DNA of 14,588 nt from Bacillota bacterium (lineage in GTDB: Bacteria; Bacillota; Clostridia; Christensenellales; Borkfalkiaceae), in assembly GCA_003343805.1 (NCBI GenBank), contig QAKM01000036.1:1-14588 (forward strand). The letters run 5' to 3'. The notes below the pieces were generated by a model. That model was not told the origin of the DNA and did not search any database. It saw nothing but the letters and a program-made list of their open reading frames with translations. Position 1 is the first letter of the stretch; each line of letters starts with the position of its first letter. Below, piece by piece: positions 13,671 through 14,588 of this stretch. Position numbers and translations under genes: made by a program.

Positions 13671-13678
13671 AGTATATG
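13671..13678 (-). promoter_or_regulatory. Sigma-E-like -10 box of murG
   Basis: CATATACT (minus strand) fits CATAnAnT and lies 7 nt before the murG ATG. GCAAACT, 13 nt upstream of the box, matches five of seven bases of a sigma-E -35 (GCATATT). The call is modest and gains weight only from the same arrangement at the amidase gene and yunB. Confidence 0.4.
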
Positions 13679-13692
13679 CGGCGCGGGAGAAA

Positions 13693-13749
13693 GTTTGCGC
13701 GGGCAAACGGAACGGGCGGCGCGGCGGAGATCTCCGCCGCGCCGCCGTT
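13693..13749. terminator. Double hairpin between murG and the small ORF
   Basis: A 16-bp GC stem (13715-13730 with 13731-13746, centred on GAGATCTC, so the tip must open as a loop) is extended by AAC/GTT past a bulge and ends in TTTT on the + strand. Next to it GTTTGC (13693-13698) pairs with GCAAAC (13703-13708), loop GCGG; read on the minus strand this is followed by TTTCT. Together they could end the small-ORF transcript before murG. Confidence 0.55.
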
Positions 13750-13755
13750 TTGCAC

Positions 13756-13929
13756 TTATCTGAGTTTTTGCATCGTCAGGCAGAAGAGCCCGCTTTCAAG
13801 ATGCAGGAAGGCCTTGTCCCCGATCTGCACGATCGGGCCGTCGAAAATATCCCGCATGGCGAGCAAAAGCTCCTCTAAAAGGCAGGTTTCACCGCAACCT
13901 GCCGCATTTTTTTCTTCTTTTTGCAGCAT
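13756..13929 (-). CDS. Small ORF, 57 aa, unknown function
   Basis: I do not recognise it. It would encode MLQKEEKNAAGCGETCLLEE followed by LLLAMRDIFDGPIVQIGDKA and a hydrophobic end FLHLESGLFCLTMQKLR. The first part is AT-rich and lysine/glutamate-rich with a CGETC cysteine pair; codons in the second half use G or C at third positions like the neighbours, which supports real coding. AAAGGAG lies 12 nt before the ATG, somewhat far, and a good sigma-A promoter is upstream (13991-14019). Against it: codons about 9-16 form a strong hairpin (13881-13903) that could instead be a terminator or attenuator. A start at the internal ATG (M25) is an alternative. Confidence 0.45.
   Translation of the reverse strand: MLQKEEKNAAGCGETCLLEELLLAMRDIFDGPIVQIGDKAFLHLESGLFCLTMQKLR
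13881..13913. terminator. Hairpin with T-tract inside the small ORF
   Basis: GGCAGGTT (13881-13888) and AACCTGCC (13896-13903) pair perfectly over 8 bp with a 7-nt loop. On the + strand GCA and seven T follow (13907-13913), then more T; on the minus strand TTTTA follows. It has the form of an intrinsic terminator in both directions, best on the + strand. No + strand gene upstream needs one, so on the minus strand it may be an attenuator in the leader of the small ORF. Confidence 0.5.
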
Positions 13930-13990
13930 TCTTTTGTAGTGCTCCTTTTTTTATTCTAAGTTTTCTGCGCAGATCGACTTATTTGACAAT

Positions 13991-14019
13991 AGTATAACTT
14001 CTAAACTGAAAGAATGCAA
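13991..14019 (-). promoter_or_regulatory. Sigma-A promoter reading toward the small ORF
   Basis: On the minus strand TTGCAT (14014-14019) and TATACT (13991-13996) are 17 nt apart, four of six and five of six consensus bases. Transcription would begin near 13984 and leave a leader of about 55 nt before the ATG. The -35 lies between the arms of the inverted repeat at 13999-14040, so a bound repressor would block it. Confidence 0.6.
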
Positions 14020-14040
14020 GAATTTTCTTTCAGTTCAGAA
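13999..14040. promoter_or_regulatory. Large inverted repeat, candidate operator
   Basis: TTCTAAACTGAAAG (13999-14012) and CTTTCAGTTCAGAA (14027-14040) are 14-nt arms with one mismatch and a 14-nt spacer. The site lies between the divergent small ORF and the XRE regulator and covers the minus-strand promoter. XRE proteins usually bind such dyads, often next to their own gene, so autoregulation is the natural inference. Confidence 0.55.
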
Positions 14041-14041
14041 G

Positions 14042-14070
14042 AGAATAGATTGTAGGAAAAGGTCTATTCT
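14042..14070 (+). promoter_or_regulatory. Inverted repeat placing the XRE gene's ribosome-binding site in a loop
   Basis: AGAATAGA (14042-14049) and TCTATTCT (14063-14070) are perfect 8-bp arms. The 13-nt spacer holds AGGAAAAGG, the likely Shine-Dalgarno, and the right arm touches the ATG at 14071. It may be a second operator half or a weak mRNA hairpin that presents or restricts the ribosome-binding site. Confidence 0.45.
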
Positions 14071-14511
14071 ATGGTTATTTTGTCGAAAGTAGCAGAAAAC
14101 CTGCAGGAGCTGTTGGATGAACGGGGTCTGACCCAGACTGCCCTCGCCAAAGAGATCGGAACTTGCAGCTCCAAGATGTCGTCCTATCTGACGGGGAAGC
14201 GTGCTCCGAATTATGAGACGCTTTTGTCGCTCGTGGAATATTTCCATTGCTCGGCGGACTTTGTGTTGGGGTTGACCGAATATCCGAAAGAAGAAGTCGA
14301 GTATAAGCCCGCGCTTCCTTTCGGGAAGCAACTGCGTTTGCTGCTGTCGGAGGCGGAGAAAAGTCAGTATCGTTTCGTCAAGGAGACGGGGATCTCATGG
14401 AGCGTGTTTTATAATTGGCTTACAGGGAAAACGTTGCCTTCGGCCGACAATCTGGTGCGCATAGCAGACTATTTATCGTGTACCGTCGATCATGTGCTCG
14501 GAAGAGTGTAA
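14071..14511 (+). CDS. Transcriptional regulator with two tandem XRE-type HTH domains
   Basis: A 146-residue protein made of two Cro/C1-type helix-turn-helix domains and a short linker. Domain 1, about 7-68: LTQTALAKEIGTCSSKMSSYLTGKRAPNYETLLSLVEYFHCSADFVLG. Domain 2, about 84-146: YRFVKETGISWSVFYNWLTGKTLPSADNLVRIADYLSCTVDHVLG. The two halves align through (Y/W)LTGK..P...L...(A/E)Y..C..D.VLG, which points to an internal duplication. There is no effector, peptidase or membrane domain. Codon use is less GC-rich than in the core genes to its left, a possible sign of recent acquisition. It is divergent from the small ORF across an operator-like dyad; a hairpin follows. Its targets are unknown. Confidence 0.88.
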   Translation: MVILSKVAENLQELLDERGLTQTALAKEIGTCSSKMSSYLTGKRAPNYETLLSLVEYFHCSADFVLGLTEYPKEEVEYKPALPFGKQLRLLLSEAEKSQYRFVKETGISWSVFYNWLTGKTLPSADNLVRIADYLSCTVDHVLGRV

Positions 14512-14519
14512 GACGGGAT

Positions 14520-14564
14520 ACGCCGCGGGGCGGACGCTGTTGCGTCCGCCCCGCGGCGTTCTGT
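14520..14564 (+). terminator. Perfect 18-bp GC hairpin after the XRE gene
   Basis: Arms 14520-14537 and 14542-14559 are fully complementary (ACGCCGCGGGGCGGACGC) around a TGTT loop, 8 nt after the stop codon. The tail TTCTGTTT is moderately T-rich, making this the most terminator-like of the GC hairpins. The remaining bases to the window end hold nothing I can identify. Confidence 0.8.
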
Positions 14565-14588
14565 TTGGGCAGGCGGCGCGGCCCGAAG

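Noticed and set aside
13983..13998. TTGACA (13983-13988) and TATAAC (13993-13998) as a + strand promoter for the XRE gene
   Set aside because: The two hexamers are only 4 nt apart and neither has a partner at 16-18 nt; the sequence is better explained by the minus-strand promoter.

Overview
The window is GC-rich bacterial chromosome from a spore-forming member of the Clostridia (Bacillota), probably an uncultured gut-type lineage. The evidence is the order rpoD-trmK-nif3, which is typical of Firmicutes, the sporulation genes ylbJ and yunB, a MurG of the clostridial 'HESD-PG' type, and strong GGAGG ribosome-binding sites. The lineage assignment is inference. No rRNA, tRNA, CRISPR array, transposase or phage gene is visible, and most of the window is ordinary core genome.

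Layout. Positions 1-2667 (+): the 3' end of rpoD, then trmK, a Nif3-family protein and a coiled-coil zinc-ribbon protein, nearly gap-free. Positions 2668-2963: a gene-free stretch packed with at least seven inverted repeats, including a MITE-like repetitive element. Positions 2964-4470 (+): alanine racemase and 5-formyltetrahydrofolate cyclo-ligase, overlapping. Positions 4475-8165 (+): a five-gene operon behind a consensus sigma-A promoter (unknown membrane protein, rsmD, coaD, DAHP synthase, pheA), coupled by ATGA overlaps. Positions 8159-9097 (-): ylbJ, whose 3' end overlaps pheA. Positions 9128-11287 (+): patatin-like lipase and rarA, ending in a perfect 18-bp hairpin. Positions 11339-11845 (-): a putative amidase (Amidase_6). 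Positions 11916-12557 (+): yunB. Positions 12617-13663 (-): murG. Positions 13756-14511: a 57-codon small ORF (-) divergent from a tandem-XRE regulator (+), around an AT-rich region with a large inverted repeat; a hairpin closes the window.

Two themes stand out. First, alr, the amidase gene, yunB and murG each carry a CATAnAnT box 5-7 nt before the chosen start codon. This is the sigma-E (mother-cell sporulation) -10 pattern, and several Bacillus subtilis counterparts are sigma-E dependent. If the boxes are real, these mRNAs are nearly leaderless. Second, the intergenic gaps after rarA, yunB, the small ORF and the XRE gene hold long, almost perfect GC hairpins with little or no U-tract, which look like a genome-specific transcription-boundary element.

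I do not see a clear-cut new multi-gene system. The best candidates for something undescribed are the small-ORF/tandem-XRE module at the right end, the hairpin family and the repeat mosaic at 2668-2940. RarA also appears to lack the usual Walker B aspartate.
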